DNA from: CBDBFH01 sp965204775
GTDB taxonomy: Bacteria; Pseudomonadota; Alphaproteobacteria; JAPOUT01; G958296285
Direction: 5' to 3'
Assembly: GCA_965204775.1 (NCBI GenBank)
Contig: CBDBFH010000001.1
Coordinates: forward strand, 1-64,000
Length of the DNA: 64,000 nt
Shown here: piece by piece, positions 7,932 through 16,541 of the stretch
Layout of the letters: every line of letters starts with the position of its first letter
Numbering within the stretch: position 1 is the stretch's first letter
Notes under the pieces: model-generated
Database searches by the model: none
The model's input: the letters and a program-made list of their open reading frames with translations, nothing else
Told to the model about the DNA's origin: nothing
Position numbers and translations under genes: made by a program

Positions 7932-9073
7932 CGGCCCGCTTCCTGCTCCATGAAGCGCTTGACAGCGGCGGCGACCGCCCGGTTGTCCCGCGCCCGTCCG
8001 ATGCTCACCCGCAGACAATGGGGCAGGTTATATTCGCCCATCTCGCGCACGATCAGCCCGCGCCGGGCCAGAAACCCAAAGGCCCGCGCCGCCCGCGCCG
8101 CTTGCGCCGCCCGGGTCGTGCCGGGAAAGCGCAGGAGAAGAAAATTGGCCGCCGAGGACGGAACCTCAATCCCGCAGGCGCGCAGCCGCTCCGCCAGCCA
8201 GGGCAGCCACCGGCAGTTATGCGCCAGGGCGCGGGCCAGATGAGCCCGCTCGCCCAGCGCGGCGTGCGCCGCCGCCTGTCCCGGCGCGCAGACATTGAAC
8301 GGGCCGCGCACCCGGTTGAGAATGTCAGCGACCGGGGCCGGCGCATAGGCCCAGCCAACCCGCAAGCCGGCCAGACCATAGACCTTGGAAAATGTGCGCA
8401 AGACAACAAGATTGTCCGCGCCGTGCGCCACAGGCAGCATTGAGCCATAGCCGCCGCCCTGATGGCTGTGCAACGCCTCGGCATATTCGGCATAGGCCTC
8501 ATCGACGATCAGCAAAACCGCGGAGCGCAGCCCGGCATGAAGCCGCGCCATCTCTTTGAAGGGCAGCGCGGTCGAGGTCGGATTGTTCGGATTGGAGACA
8601 AACACCGCCCGGGTGCGCGCCGTCACCCTGGACAGGATCGCATCGACATCGGTCCGCCAATCGCGCTCCGCCGCCCGCACCGCCCGCGCGCCGGCGGCGC
8701 GAATCACATTCGGATAGAGCGCAAAGCCATGCGCGCTGTGAATCGCCTCCCGCCCCGGCGCGAGATATGCCCCAGCCAGCAAATGCAGAAGTTCGTCGGT
8801 CCCCGCCCCACAGACGATCCGCTCCGGATCAATCCGGTGATGGCGGCCCAGCGCCTTGCGCAAGGCGCGATGGCCGCCGTCGGGGTAGCGCGCCAGCCCC
8901 GCCCCGGCGCGGCCCGCCCGCGCCGCCGCGCGCCGGGCCTGGGGACCGGGCCCCAGCGGCGTCTCATTGGCCGATAATTTGACCGGACGCGCCACCCCGG
9001 CAAAATCGCTCCTGCCCCCCCGGTAGCGCCGTATCGCTCCGATCCCCGGATGCGGCTGCGGGCCGCGCGTCAT
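7928..9073 (-). CDS. hisC: Histidinol-phosphate / aromatic aminotransferase
   Basis: A 381-residue class I/II PLP aminotransferase. Visible signatures are LSANETPLGP at the start of the substrate domain, CGAGTDELLHLL, SNPNNPTST, VDEAYAEYAE and the PLP lysine motif RTFSKVYGLAGLRVGW. HisC-family enzymes act on histidinol phosphate and often on phenylpyruvate and 4-hydroxyphenylpyruvate or prephenate. Its position between a chorismate mutase gene (ATGA overlap at 9070-9073) and tyrA (GTGA overlap) suggests its job here includes the aromatic transamination step. Whether a second hisC in a his operon exists cannot be seen. Confidence 0.92.
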   Translation of the reverse strand: MTRGPQPHPGIGAIRRYRGGRSDFAGVARPVKLSANETPLGPGPQARRAAARAGRAGAGLARYPDGGHRALRKALGRHHRIDPERIVCGAGTDELLHLLAGAYLAPGREAIHSAHGFALYPNVIRAAGARAVRAAERDWRTDVDAILSRVTARTRAVFVSNPNNPTSTALPFKEMARLHAGLRSAVLLIVDEAYAEYAEALHSHQGGGYGSMLPVAHGADNLVVLRTFSKVYGLAGLRVGWAYAPAPVADILNRVRGPFNVCAPGQAAAHAALGERAHLARALAHNCRWLPWLAERLRACGIEVPSSAANFLLLRFPGTTRAAQAARAARAFGFLARRGLIVREMGEYNLPHCLRVSIGRARDNRAVAAAVKRFMEQEAGR

Positions 9074-9900
9074 CGCCCGGCCTCCCTGTGCGCCTTGGGC
9101 GGCGGCAGGGGATTGGCGAAAGCCCCCAAACAGCGGACCGGCGCGGGCACAATCTCTTGCAGGCGGAAGAGGCGCGGATCGTCTTCAGCAACAAACGCGT
9201 CCAGCGCCACAAGAATCCACCCGCCCGATCTGTCTTGCACGCGGCAGGACAGACCGGCCTGTTTTCCGCCCTCCGCCAGCGCCTCCGGCGGCGCCCCCTG
9301 GACCGCAATCAGACTGGTGTCGTCGCCCGACGGGGCCGGGCGGCCGGCGGCAATGATCGCCAGCGCGCCGTCTTGCGCCCGCGACAAAAACGGCGTCAGG
9401 CCAATGATCCGCAACCCTTCGGGCAGCGACGTCCACCAGCGCCCGGCTGCGCCGGACCCCGGCGGCGGCATCAGCGCCAGCGCCCGGGCGTTACCGGCCA
9501 GGGCGCGCCAGACCTGATCCGGCGCTTCGCAAATCTCGAAGCGCCCGCCGCGTCCGCACCACTCTTGCGCCTGCCGCCGGGCGGCGGCGGCGCGCGTGCC
9601 TAAAATCACCGCCTCCGCCCCCTGCAATTGCGCGGCGGCGGCAAAAATCTCCTGCCAGAGCGCGGCCAGCGCCGCCAGCGGCAAGCGCCCATGATGGGCC
9701 GCGGCCCGCGCGCGCAGAATCTGCGCCTCGCGCGCCGGACGGCGCACCGGGCCGTGTGCGCCCTTGAGCGCGCGCAGCGCCTGCGCCTGCTCCATACGCG
9801 CGATCAAACTGGCATGAATCGTTTGATCCAGCGCATCAATCCGTCCGCGAATGCGGGCGATCTCCTGCTCCCGCGGGCCGGGTCCGGCTGTCTGTTTCAT
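9070..9900 (-). CDS. Chorismate mutase family protein
   Basis: 276 residues. The first 90 are an AroQ-type helical chorismate mutase: ARIRGRIDALDQTI, a second helix RMEQAQALRALKG, and RRPAREAQILRAR with the conserved Arg-rich contacts, then LAALWQEIF. This would turn chorismate into prephenate for the PheA and TyrA steps. The remaining 180 residues resemble the region that follows the mutase in many alphaproteobacterial proteins, with no prephenate dehydratase signature; their role is unknown to me. The ATG at 9898-9900 has GGGGA seven bases upstream; an ATG at 9930 lacks one. First gene of the mutase-hisC-tyrA operon, divergent from metX. Confidence 0.85.
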   Translation of the reverse strand: MKQTAGPGPREQEIARIRGRIDALDQTIHASLIARMEQAQALRALKGAHGPVRRPAREAQILRARAAAHHGRLPLAALAALWQEIFAAAAQLQGAEAVILGTRAAAARRQAQEWCGRGGRFEICEAPDQVWRALAGNARALALMPPPGSGAAGRWWTSLPEGLRIIGLTPFLSRAQDGALAIIAAGRPAPSGDDTSLIAVQGAPPEALAEGGKQAGLSCRVQDRSGGWILVALDAFVAEDDPRLFRLQEIVPAPVRCLGAFANPLPPPKAHREAGR

Positions 9901-10057
9901 GGCTTTCCCCGCACGCAAGGCAAAGGGCAAGATCAGGGCGGATAAAAGGCAAAGGGCGATTGTCCCCGCCCCGCCATCTGTGCAAGGCTATTCTTAAGGC
10001 CGCCCGCCCCAAAAGAAAAGGCGGCGCCTCCCGCCGACCTCCGCAATTCTTGCCGCC

Positions 10058-11218
10058 ATGACCCGCTCCGCCTCCCCCCACTCCGCCCCGGCTTTGCCGG
10101 GATGCGCGCCCACCGGCCCGGTCGCCCGCTTCGACCAGCCGCTGGAACTGGACTGCGGCGCAGCCTTGCCGGGCTTTGACATCGCCCACCAGACCTACGG
10201 CACGCTCAACCCGGCGCGCAGCAATGCAATTCTCGTCTGCCATGCCCTGACCATGGATCAGCATGCCGCCAGCCGCCAGCCGCTCACCGGCAAGCCGGGC
10301 TGGTGGACCCATATGATCGGGCCCGGCCGCCCGCTCGACACGGAGCGGTTTTTCATCATCTGCGCCAATGTTCTGGGCGGCTGCATGGGCTCGACCGGGC
10401 CGCTTTCGACCGGGCCGCAAGGCGGCCCCTATGGCCTGACCTTCCCGGCCATCACCATCCGCGACATGGTGCGGGCGCAGGCGCGCCTGATTGATCGCCT
10501 CGGCATCGAAACCCTGCTGGGCGTCATCGGCGGCTCAATGGGCGGCATGCAGGTTCTGCAATGGGCGGCGCTTTATCCCGACCGGGTCTTTGCCGCCCTG
10601 CCGATCGCCACCGCCGCGCGCCACTCGGCGCAGAACATCGCCTTCCACGAGGTTGGGCGGCAGGCGATCATGGCCGATCCCAACTGGAAGGGCGGCGCTT
10701 ATGCCGGGGACCAGACTCGCCCCGCCCAGGGTCTGGCCGTCGCCCGGATGGCCGCCCATATCACCTATCTGTCCAAGCCGGCGCTGGCGCGCAAATTCGG
10801 GCGTAGCCTGCAAGACCGCGAGGCGGTCACCTATGGTTTCGACGCCGACTTCCAGATTGAAAGCTATCTGCGTCATCAAGGCTTCACCTTCGTCGACCGC
10901 TTCGACGCCAACTCCTATCTCTACCTGACCCGGGCGATGGACTATTTCGACCTCGCCGCCGATCACGGCGGCCAGTTGGCGCGGGCCTTCGCCGCAACCG
11001 CGACCCGCTTTTGTGTGGTCTCCTTCACCAGCGACTGGCTCTTCCCGACCGCCGACAGCCGCGCCATCGTTCGCGCCCTCAATGCGGCGGCGGCCAATGT
11101 CAGTTTCGTCGAGATCGAGACCGACAAGGGCCACGACGCCTTTCTCCTTGATGAGCCGGAACTCAACGCCGCCCTGCGCGGCTTCATCGGCGCGGCGGCG
11201 CAGGCCAGAGGGGTTTAG
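10058..11218 (+). CDS. metX: Homoserine O-acyltransferase (MetX type)
   Basis: An alpha/beta-hydrolase of 386 residues that activates homoserine with acetyl-CoA (or succinyl-CoA) for methionine synthesis. The family start VARFDQPLELDCG, then HQTYGTLN, CHALTMDQHA, GGCMGSTGP and the nucleophile elbow GGSMGGMQ with Ser160 are all present. Asp in FTSDWLFP and His in DKGHDAFL complete the triad. MetX enzymes can use either acyl donor, so the donor is not assigned. I saw no SAM riboswitch in the 157-base gap upstream. metW follows eight bases later, the standard metXW operon. Confidence 0.95.
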   Translation: MTRSASPHSAPALPGCAPTGPVARFDQPLELDCGAALPGFDIAHQTYGTLNPARSNAILVCHALTMDQHAASRQPLTGKPGWWTHMIGPGRPLDTERFFIICANVLGGCMGSTGPLSTGPQGGPYGLTFPAITIRDMVRAQARLIDRLGIETLLGVIGGSMGGMQVLQWAALYPDRVFAALPIATAARHSAQNIAFHEVGRQAIMADPNWKGGAYAGDQTRPAQGLAVARMAAHITYLSKPALARKFGRSLQDREAVTYGFDADFQIESYLRHQGFTFVDRFDANSYLYLTRAMDYFDLAADHGGQLARAFAATATRFCVVSFTSDWLFPTADSRAIVRALNAAAANVSFVEIETDKGHDAFLLDEPELNAALRGFIGAAAQARGV

Positions 11219-11226
11219 CGCAAGCC

Positions 11227-11886
11227 GTGGGGGGCGCACAGACAGCGGGGGCGCGGGCGGGCGGGCGGATTGATCTGGACGTCATCGCCGGTCTGGTCGC
11301 CCCGGGCAGCCGGGTTTTAGATATCGGCTGCGGCGACGGCGAACTTCTCCTGCGCCTCGCCGCCCGGCGCGGGGTCGAGGCGCGCGGCATGGAACTCAGC
11401 CAGGACGGCGTCAATGCCTGTGTCGCCCAAGGACTCGCCGTCGTCCAGGGCGACGCCGGACAGGATCTCGACGACTATCCCGACCGCGCCTTCGACTTCG
11501 CCATTTTGAGCCAGACCATTCAGGCGGTTCAGCGCCCGCGCGCCGTTCTCGAAGCCATGCTGCGCCTGAGCGCCCATGCCATCGTCTCCCTGCCCAATTT
11601 CGGCCATTGGCGGGTGCGCGGCGGATTCGCCTTCACCGGCAAAATGCCGGTCACCGGCCTCCTGCCCCATGAGTGGCATGAGACGCCGAATATCCATCTG
11701 TGTTCGATCGCAGATTTTGCCTCTCTCACCGGCCGGATCAAGGCGGCGGTCGAGCGCTTCATCGCGCTGGACGCCCAGGGCCGCCCCTTGCGCTGGAACA
11801 AACCCGGCGGGCTGGCCAATTTTTTCGCAGCCCAGGCGATCTTCGTTCTCTCGCGCCCACCCCGCCGGGCCGGAACTGCCGCCTAG
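11227..11886 (+). CDS. metW: Methionine biosynthesis protein MetW
   Basis: A 219-residue class I methyltransferase-fold protein. It has the SAM-like motif VLDIGCGDGELL, then YPDRAFDFAILSQTIQ, LSAHAIVSLPNFGHW and LLPHEWHETPNIH, which are MetW hallmarks. MetW partners with MetX and is needed for, or stimulates, homoserine acyltransferase activity. The start is a GTG at 11227, eight bases after metX. The C-terminal end carries an unusual Pro/Arg-rich tail (PPRRAGTAA), and its TAG stop lies inside a short direct repeat shared with the stop of the convergent methyltransferase gene. Confidence 0.93.
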   Translation: MGGAQTAGARAGGRIDLDVIAGLVAPGSRVLDIGCGDGELLLRLAARRGVEARGMELSQDGVNACVAQGLAVVQGDAGQDLDDYPDRAFDFAILSQTIQAVQRPRAVLEAMLRLSAHAIVSLPNFGHWRVRGGFAFTGKMPVTGLLPHEWHETPNIHLCSIADFASLTGRIKAAVERFIALDAQGRPLRWNKPGGLANFFAAQAIFVLSRPPRRAGTAA

Positions 11887-11907
11887 CGGGGACTCCCGCC
11901 TAGCGGG
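11879..11907. repeat. 12-bp direct repeat holding two convergent stop codons
   Basis: CCGCCTAGCGGG occurs at 11879-11890 and again at 11896-11907. The first copy contains the metW stop (TAG, 11884-11886) and the second contains, on the minus strand, the stop of the methyltransferase gene (11900-11902). Each copy is nearly self-complementary around CTAG. Confidence 0.85.
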
Positions 11908-12565
11908 CCGGAACCGCGCCCACCGGGGCGAAGAGCGGCGGGGCGTAAGGGCGAATCACAACCCGCTTGCGCGCCCCTAAAATCAGGATCGGCGAAAAAA
12001 CCCGCGCCGCCCCTTCCGGCGTCAACCCCGCCCGGCGCATCAGACGCCGCACCGCGCCTGCCCCGAATGCGGCTTCCTTGCCAAAGGGCGTGCGGCGCAG
12101 CCACCAGTGGGCCCCCCACCGGTTGGAGGCGGCGACAATCAGCCGCCCTTCCGGAGCCAGAATCCGCGCCGCTTCGGCGCATTGCCGCCCGGCGCCGGAC
12201 GGGTCCAGCCCATGAATCAGCAAGACATGACTGAACGCATTGTCGGGAAAGGGCAGGTCCCGGCTGTGCCCCAGACACATGCGCGAGGCCGCCTCCTCCG
12301 GCCAGCGCAGCGCGCCTTGCCGCGCCGGGCCCATGCCACAGCGCCGCGCCGCGCCGGGCCACAAGGCCAGATAGGGCGCGGCATAGCCCAGACCGGCGAT
12401 CCGGGCCTGCCCGTCGCCGCCCAGTCCGGGCCAAAGCGCATCCATCCGCCCGCCAATCGCGCGCGCCAGCGCCCGGCCTTCTTCGCTCCGGTAGAAGCGG
12501 GCGAGCGCGGGCGCATCCGCCCAGGGCGCGCCGCCGCCGCCGGCATAAAACGAAGACCCCTTCAT
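11900..12565 (-). CDS. SAM-dependent methyltransferase, unknown substrate
   Basis: 221 residues. A class I methyltransferase with a weakened SAM loop (ARIAGLGYAAPYL in place of the usual GxGxG), then DLPFPDNAFSHVLLIHGLD and ILAPEGRLIVAASNRWG, the motif II to motif III pattern. Genes of this type commonly sit next to gloB in alphaproteobacteria, as here, divergent from it. Substrate unknown. The ATG at 12563-12565 has GGGAGAAG upstream; an ATG at 12592 is less likely. The degraded SAM loop means true methyl transfer is uncertain. Confidence 0.8.
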   Translation of the reverse strand: MKGSSFYAGGGGAPWADAPALARFYRSEEGRALARAIGGRMDALWPGLGGDGQARIAGLGYAAPYLALWPGAARRCGMGPARQGALRWPEEAASRMCLGHSRDLPFPDNAFSHVLLIHGLDPSGAGRQCAEAARILAPEGRLIVAASNRWGAHWWLRRTPFGKEAAFGAGAVRRLMRRAGLTPEGAARVFSPILILGARKRVVIRPYAPPLFAPVGAVPAR

Positions 12566-12655
12566 GCGCTCTTCTCCCGCCTTGCCCCGCACGCTATACT
12601 ATCCCCTCGCGCGCGCCGCCGCCTTTGATTTCACCCCGGGATTCAGAATTCAGAC

Positions 12656-13429
12656 ATGCCCGCCGCCTTGAAAGTCCACCAGTTTCCCTGCCTGCGCGAC
12701 AATTACGGCTTCCTCGTCCAGGATCCGGAAAGCGGGGAATGCGCCGCGATCGACACGCCCGACGCCGCGCGCATTCTCGAAACCCTGCAAGAGACCGGCT
12801 GGCGTTTGACCCATATTTTCAACACCCATCATCATTTCGACCATGCCGGGGGCAATGCGGCGCTGAAGGAAAAGACCGGCTGCCGGATCATCGGCCCCAG
12901 GGGGGAGGCCGAGGCGATTCCCGGCCTCGACCGGGCGGTCGGCGAGGGCGACCGGGTCGCGCTGGGCCGCCATCAAGCCCGCATTATTGAAACCCCCGGC
13001 CATACGCGCGGACATATCGCCTATCATTTTGCCGAAAGCGGGATCGCCTTTGTCGGCGACACCTTGTTCGCGCTGGGCTGCGGCAGACTCTTTGAGGGCA
13101 GCGCGGCGCAGATGTGGAACTCGCTGGGCAAACTCATGGCCCTGCCCGATGCGACCATCATCTATTGCGCCCATGAATACACCCAGGCCAATGCGCGCTT
13201 TGCGCTGACCATTGAGCCGGACAATTCCGATCTGCAAATCCGGGCCCGCGCGATTGATGCCGCCCGCGCCCGGGGCCGGGCCACGGTTCCGACCAGCATC
13301 GGGTTGGAAAAGGCGACCAACCCCTTTCTGCGCGCCGCCGATCCCGCTCTGGCCGCCCGCCTTGATCTGGCCGGACGGCCCGCCGCTGACGTCTTCGCCG
13401 AAATCCGCGCCCGCAAGGACGCCTTCTAG
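12656..13429 (+). CDS. gloB: Hydroxyacylglutathione hydrolase (glyoxalase II)
   Basis: Hydrolyses S-lactoylglutathione to lactate and glutathione in methylglyoxal detoxification. The metallo-beta-lactamase metal motif is H58-x-H60-x-D62-H63 (THHHFDH); further ligands are in TPGHTRGH, GDTLFALGCGRLFEG and CAHEYTQAN, and the C-terminal glutathione-binding helices end LGLEKATNPFLRA-like (here IGLEKATNPFLRA). Length, 257 residues, is typical of the family. A TATACT at 12595-12600 upstream could be a -10 box but has only a poor -35 partner. The convergent neighbour is recR. Confidence 0.95.
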   Translation: MPAALKVHQFPCLRDNYGFLVQDPESGECAAIDTPDAARILETLQETGWRLTHIFNTHHHFDHAGGNAALKEKTGCRIIGPRGEAEAIPGLDRAVGEGDRVALGRHQARIIETPGHTRGHIAYHFAESGIAFVGDTLFALGCGRLFEGSAAQMWNSLGKLMALPDATIIYCAHEYTQANARFALTIEPDNSDLQIRARAIDAARARGRATVPTSIGLEKATNPFLRAADPALAARLDLAGRPAADVFAEIRARKDAF

Positions 13430-13437
13430 AAAGCGTT

Positions 13438-14055
13438 TTAGAGAGGTTTGCGCTGGCGCATCGCGTCGGCCAGGGTTCCGTCGTCCAGATAATCCAGCTC
13501 GCCCCCCACCGGAATCCCCCGCGCCAGACGCGAAACCTTGACATCGACCCCGGCCAGCCGCCCGGCCAGATAATGCGCGGTGGTCTGGCCCTCGACCGTG
13601 GCATTGGTCGCCAGAACGATTTCGCGCACCCCGTCTTCGCGCGCCCGCTCCAGCAGACGGGCGATGTTCAGGTCCTCCGGGCCGACTCCGTCCAGCGCCC
13701 GCAGCGCGCCGCCCAGAACATGATAGCCGCCCCCATGGGCTCCGGCCCGCTCCAGCGCCCAGACATCGCCGGTCTCCTCGACCACGCAGATCACCCCGGA
13801 ATCGCGCTTCGGATCGGCGCAAATCGCGCAAGGCGCGCGCACATCCACCACCCCGCAAACCGGGCAGAGCACAATCGTCTCGCGCAGCGACTCCAGACTC
13901 CGGCGCAGCGGCTCCAGCATTTGCGCGCGGCGGGTGATCAGATGCAAAACCGCCCGGCGCGCCGAACGCGGCCCCAGACCGGGCAGCGCCGCCAACAGCC
14001 GCGCCGCCCGTTCAATCTCCGATTCGCCCTCTTCCGCCCGGCCCCCGGCGCTCAT
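13438..14055 (-). CDS. recR: Recombination protein RecR
   Basis: A 205-residue protein of the RecFOR pathway that loads RecA on gapped DNA. It has the N-terminal helix-hairpin-helix (LAALPGLGPRSARRAVLHL), a four-cysteine zinc finger (CPVCGVVDVRAPCAIC), the Toprim motif (ICVVEETGDVWALE) and a C-terminal Walker-like segment (SRLARGIPVGGELDYLDDGTL). It overlaps dnaX by ATGA. The small ybaB/ebfC gene that lies between dnaX and recR in most bacteria is missing here. Confidence 0.95.
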   Translation of the reverse strand: MSAGGRAEEGESEIERAARLLAALPGLGPRSARRAVLHLITRRAQMLEPLRRSLESLRETIVLCPVCGVVDVRAPCAICADPKRDSGVICVVEETGDVWALERAGAHGGGYHVLGGALRALDGVGPEDLNIARLLERAREDGVREIVLATNATVEGQTTAHYLAGRLAGVDVKVSRLARGIPVGGELDYLDDGTLADAMRQRKPL

Positions 14056-15485
14056 GACGGCTGCTGCTCCCGGCGCGGGCGCACCCCGACAATCTCCGCC
14101 CCCGGAAACTTCTCCATCACCGCCTCGACAAAATCTCCGCCGCCGCCGGACTGCTCAAGGCGCCGGATCACCTCCTCCGGCGCGGGCAGATCGGCGGCAT
14201 GGGCAATCCGGATCAAGACCATCTCCGCCGCCCGCAATCCGTGATGCGCGCTTTGCGTCTCCTGCAGGCCCTTGAGCAGCATCTGCCAGACCAGCGTCAA
14301 GACGCGCACACTGAGCGCCTCGGCCATCTGCGCGGCGCGGGCGCGCGCCTCCGGCGGAATGTCATAATCTTCCAGCGCGTCCGGCGCCAATTTGCGCCGG
14401 GTCAGCCAATGGGTCAGATCGGCCAGATCGCTCAGGGCCGCCGCCGGATCGCCGCCCCGGTCATAATGCGCCCGCAACAGTTCCAGCGCCGGGCCAACCC
14501 GCCCGGCCATCAGCCGGTCGAACAATTCCAGACTCTCAACCCGCCCGGCCAGCCCCAGCATCTCGCGCACCCTGCCGGCTTCCACCTTGCCCGCCCCATG
14601 GGCAATCGCCTGATCCAGCAGCGAAAGCGCGTCGCGCGCCGCGCCCTCCGCCGCGCGCGCCATCAGCGCCAGCGCCTCGTCTTGCGCCGCAATTCCCTCC
14701 TGGCGCGCCACCCGGCGCAGCAGCGTCAAAATCTCCTCATGGGTCAGCCGGCGCAGGTCGAAGCGCTGGCAGCGCGACAAAACCGTCACCGGAACCTTGC
14801 GCACTTCGGTGGTCGCAAAAATGAACACCACATGCTCCGGCGGCTCCTCTAGCGTCTTGAGCAGCCCGTTAAACGCCGCGGTCGAGAGCATATGCACCTC
14901 ATCAATGATGTAGACCTTCACCGGGGCCAGCGCCGGGCGGTAATTGGCGTTGTCGATAATCTCGCGAATGTCGGCAATCCCGGTGCGCGAGGCCGCATCC
15001 ATCTCCAGAACGTCGACATGGCGCGCCGCCAAAATGTCGGCGCAGTGAACCCCCCTCTCCTTCATCTCCACCCCCGGACGCGCCCGGCCCGCCGCGTCGG
15101 TATAATTCAGCGCCCGGGCGATGATCCGCGCCGTCGTCGTCTTGCCCACCCCGCGCATGCCGGTCAGCATGAAGGCATGGGCGATCCGCCCGCTGGCGAA
15201 AGCGTTGGCCAGGGTTTGGACCATCGCCTGCTGGCCGATCAAATCCTCAAAACAGGCCGGACGATATTTGCGCGCCAAAACCCGATAGCCGCCCGCCGCC
15301 CCGGCGCTGCCGGGCGCGGCGGCGGAGCCGGAATTATCAGCCCCGGACTCGCCCGCCCCGGACGTGTCTACCCCGGACCCGGGCGCCCCGGGCGCACCGG
15401 ACTCGGACGCGGCGGAGTCGGCCACGCCGGACTCGGTCGCGCCGGGCGCGGCCTCGGGCAGAAGAGAGGGTTGCGTTTCGCTCAT
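14052..15485 (-). CDS. dnaX: DNA polymerase III subunit DnaX, short form
   Basis: Clamp-loader ATPase of the replisome. Domains I-III are complete, starting YRVLARKYRP at residue 67, with Walker A GMRGVGKTTTARI, Walker B VYIIDEVHML, the arginine-finger SRC motif and ARDALSLLDQA. Two things are odd. A 66-residue Gly/Ser/Ala-rich, repetitive extension precedes the fold. After domain III (RIAHAADLPAPEEVIRRLE) the protein jumps through SGGGG straight to the extreme C-terminal FPGAEIVGVRPR, so the region that in tau contacts DnaB and the polymerase appears to be deleted; 477 residues compares with about 600 as I recall for alphaproteobacteria. Zinc-module cysteines are also absent, which seems common in this class. 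Confidence 0.93.
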   Translation of the reverse strand: MSETQPSLLPEAAPGATESGVADSAASESGAPGAPGSGVDTSGAGESGADNSGSAAAPGSAGAAGGYRVLARKYRPACFEDLIGQQAMVQTLANAFASGRIAHAFMLTGMRGVGKTTTARIIARALNYTDAAGRARPGVEMKERGVHCADILAARHVDVLEMDAASRTGIADIREIIDNANYRPALAPVKVYIIDEVHMLSTAAFNGLLKTLEEPPEHVVFIFATTEVRKVPVTVLSRCQRFDLRRLTHEEILTLLRRVARQEGIAAQDEALALMARAAEGAARDALSLLDQAIAHGAGKVEAGRVREMLGLAGRVESLELFDRLMAGRVGPALELLRAHYDRGGDPAAALSDLADLTHWLTRRKLAPDALEDYDIPPEARARAAQMAEALSVRVLTLVWQMLLKGLQETQSAHHGLRAAEMVLIRIAHAADLPAPEEVIRRLEQSGGGGDFVEAVMEKFPGAEIVGVRPRREQQPS

Positions 15486-15586
15486 TCATGCGCCTCCGTG
15501 GCGGTCAGACTATCCCAGATCACCGGCGGCGAGAAGACCCGCTCCGGCTTGCCTCCGGCGGCGCGCCCGTGTCAGGCTGACGCGCC

Positions 15587-16504
15587 ATGGCGCTCTCCAA
15601 TTCCAATCATTTCGCCAACAACCCGCTTGACCGCGCCGCCCACCGGCGCAGCGACCCCGCCTGGCTGGAAGCCGCCTTGGGCGACCCCGGCAGTTTGCTC
15701 GTCCCCTTTTGGCGGGGACAGCCCTTTATTTCGAGTCTGCGCCCGGTCTGGCTGCGCCCCGGCCTGCTGCCGCTCTCCGGGGCGGGGCAAACCGCCGTCT
15801 TTCTGGGCTGCAAGGATGCCTGCGCCCATTTCGCCCTCGAACTGGACGGCGAGGCCGATTGGCAGGAGGACGGCCCGCTCGCCGGGCTGGGCGCGTTCCA
15901 GGATCTGCGCGCGCTGGCCGCCCGCCCCGACATGCCCGCCGGCCCGGAACTGGCCATCCTCGCGCAGGCCCGCGCCCTCTTCGAGTGGCACCGCGCCCAT
16001 CCCTTCTGCGCGCGCTGCGGCGCGCCCAGCCGCCTGGCCGAGGCCGGCTACAAGCGGGTCTGCGAGGCCTGCGAGGCCGAACATTTTCCCCGCACCGACC
16101 CGGTGGTCATCATGCTCGCCATCTGCGGCGATCAGGCCTTTCTGGGCCGGCAGAAAACCTGGCCCCCCGGCATGGTCTCGGCGCTGGCCGGATTCGTCGA
16201 GCCGGGCGAAACCATTGAGGAAGCCGCCGCCCGCGAATTATGGGAGGAAGCCCGAATCCGCGCAACCGCGGTGCGCTATCACGCCACCCAGCCCTGGCCC
16301 TTTCCCGCCTCGCTGATGATCGGCTGCCTCGCCCAGGCCGCCGACCTCTCCTTTACCCCCGACGGAAAGGAAATCGAAACCGGGCGCTGGTTCTCCCGCG
16401 CCGAACTCGCCGGCATGATCGCCGCGCCGGGGCGGGGCGCCTTTCGCCTGCCGCCGCCCATGGCCATCGCCCATCAGCTGGTCAAACATTTCGCCGCGCC
16501 CTGA
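15587..16504 (+). CDS. nudC: NAD(H) pyrophosphatase (NudC type)
   Basis: A 305-residue Nudix hydrolase that cleaves NADH/NAD and can remove NAD caps from RNA. The zinc ribbon CARCGAPS...CEACEAEHF lies in the middle, followed by FPRTDPVVIM and the Nudix box GFVEPGETIEEAAARELWEE. The NudC-specific QPWPFPASLMIGC motif follows. The usual Gly after the Nudix EE is replaced by Arg (WEEARI), a minor deviation. The gene is divergent from dnaX and convergent with pheA, 37 bases from its end, where a small AAGACGTCTT palindrome may help end transcription. Confidence 0.93.
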   Translation: MALSNSNHFANNPLDRAAHRRSDPAWLEAALGDPGSLLVPFWRGQPFISSLRPVWLRPGLLPLSGAGQTAVFLGCKDACAHFALELDGEADWQEDGPLAGLGAFQDLRALAARPDMPAGPELAILAQARALFEWHRAHPFCARCGAPSRLAEAGYKRVCEACEAEHFPRTDPVVIMLAICGDQAFLGRQKTWPPGMVSALAGFVEPGETIEEAAARELWEEARIRATAVRYHATQPWPFPASLMIGCLAQAADLSFTPDGKEIETGRWFSRAELAGMIAAPGRGAFRLPPPMAIAHQLVKHFAAP

Positions 16505-16541
16505 ACGCGCCCTGAAGACGTCTTGAAAGACGCCCCGCGCC

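Noticed and set aside
9901..10057. Possible SAM-II riboswitch ahead of metX
   Set aside because: This is the classic alphaproteobacterial location, but I could not find the conserved pseudoknot sequence elements; only purine-rich patches and a GGCCGCC/GGCGGC inverted repeat are present.
12572..12600. Promoter of gloB at TTCTCC/TATACT
   Set aside because: Spacing is acceptable but the -35 box is poor and lies inside the start region of the divergent methyltransferase gene.
14052..15485. Loss of the DnaX zinc-module cysteines as a novelty
   Set aside because: As I recall, many alphaproteobacterial DnaX proteins have the same HCxAI-type segment without the four cysteines, so it is probably a class trait.
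15486..15586. Possible signal recognition particle RNA in the dnaX-nudC gap
   Set aside because: The gap is only 101 bases and lacks the conserved GGAA tetraloop and asymmetric bulge sequence on either strand.
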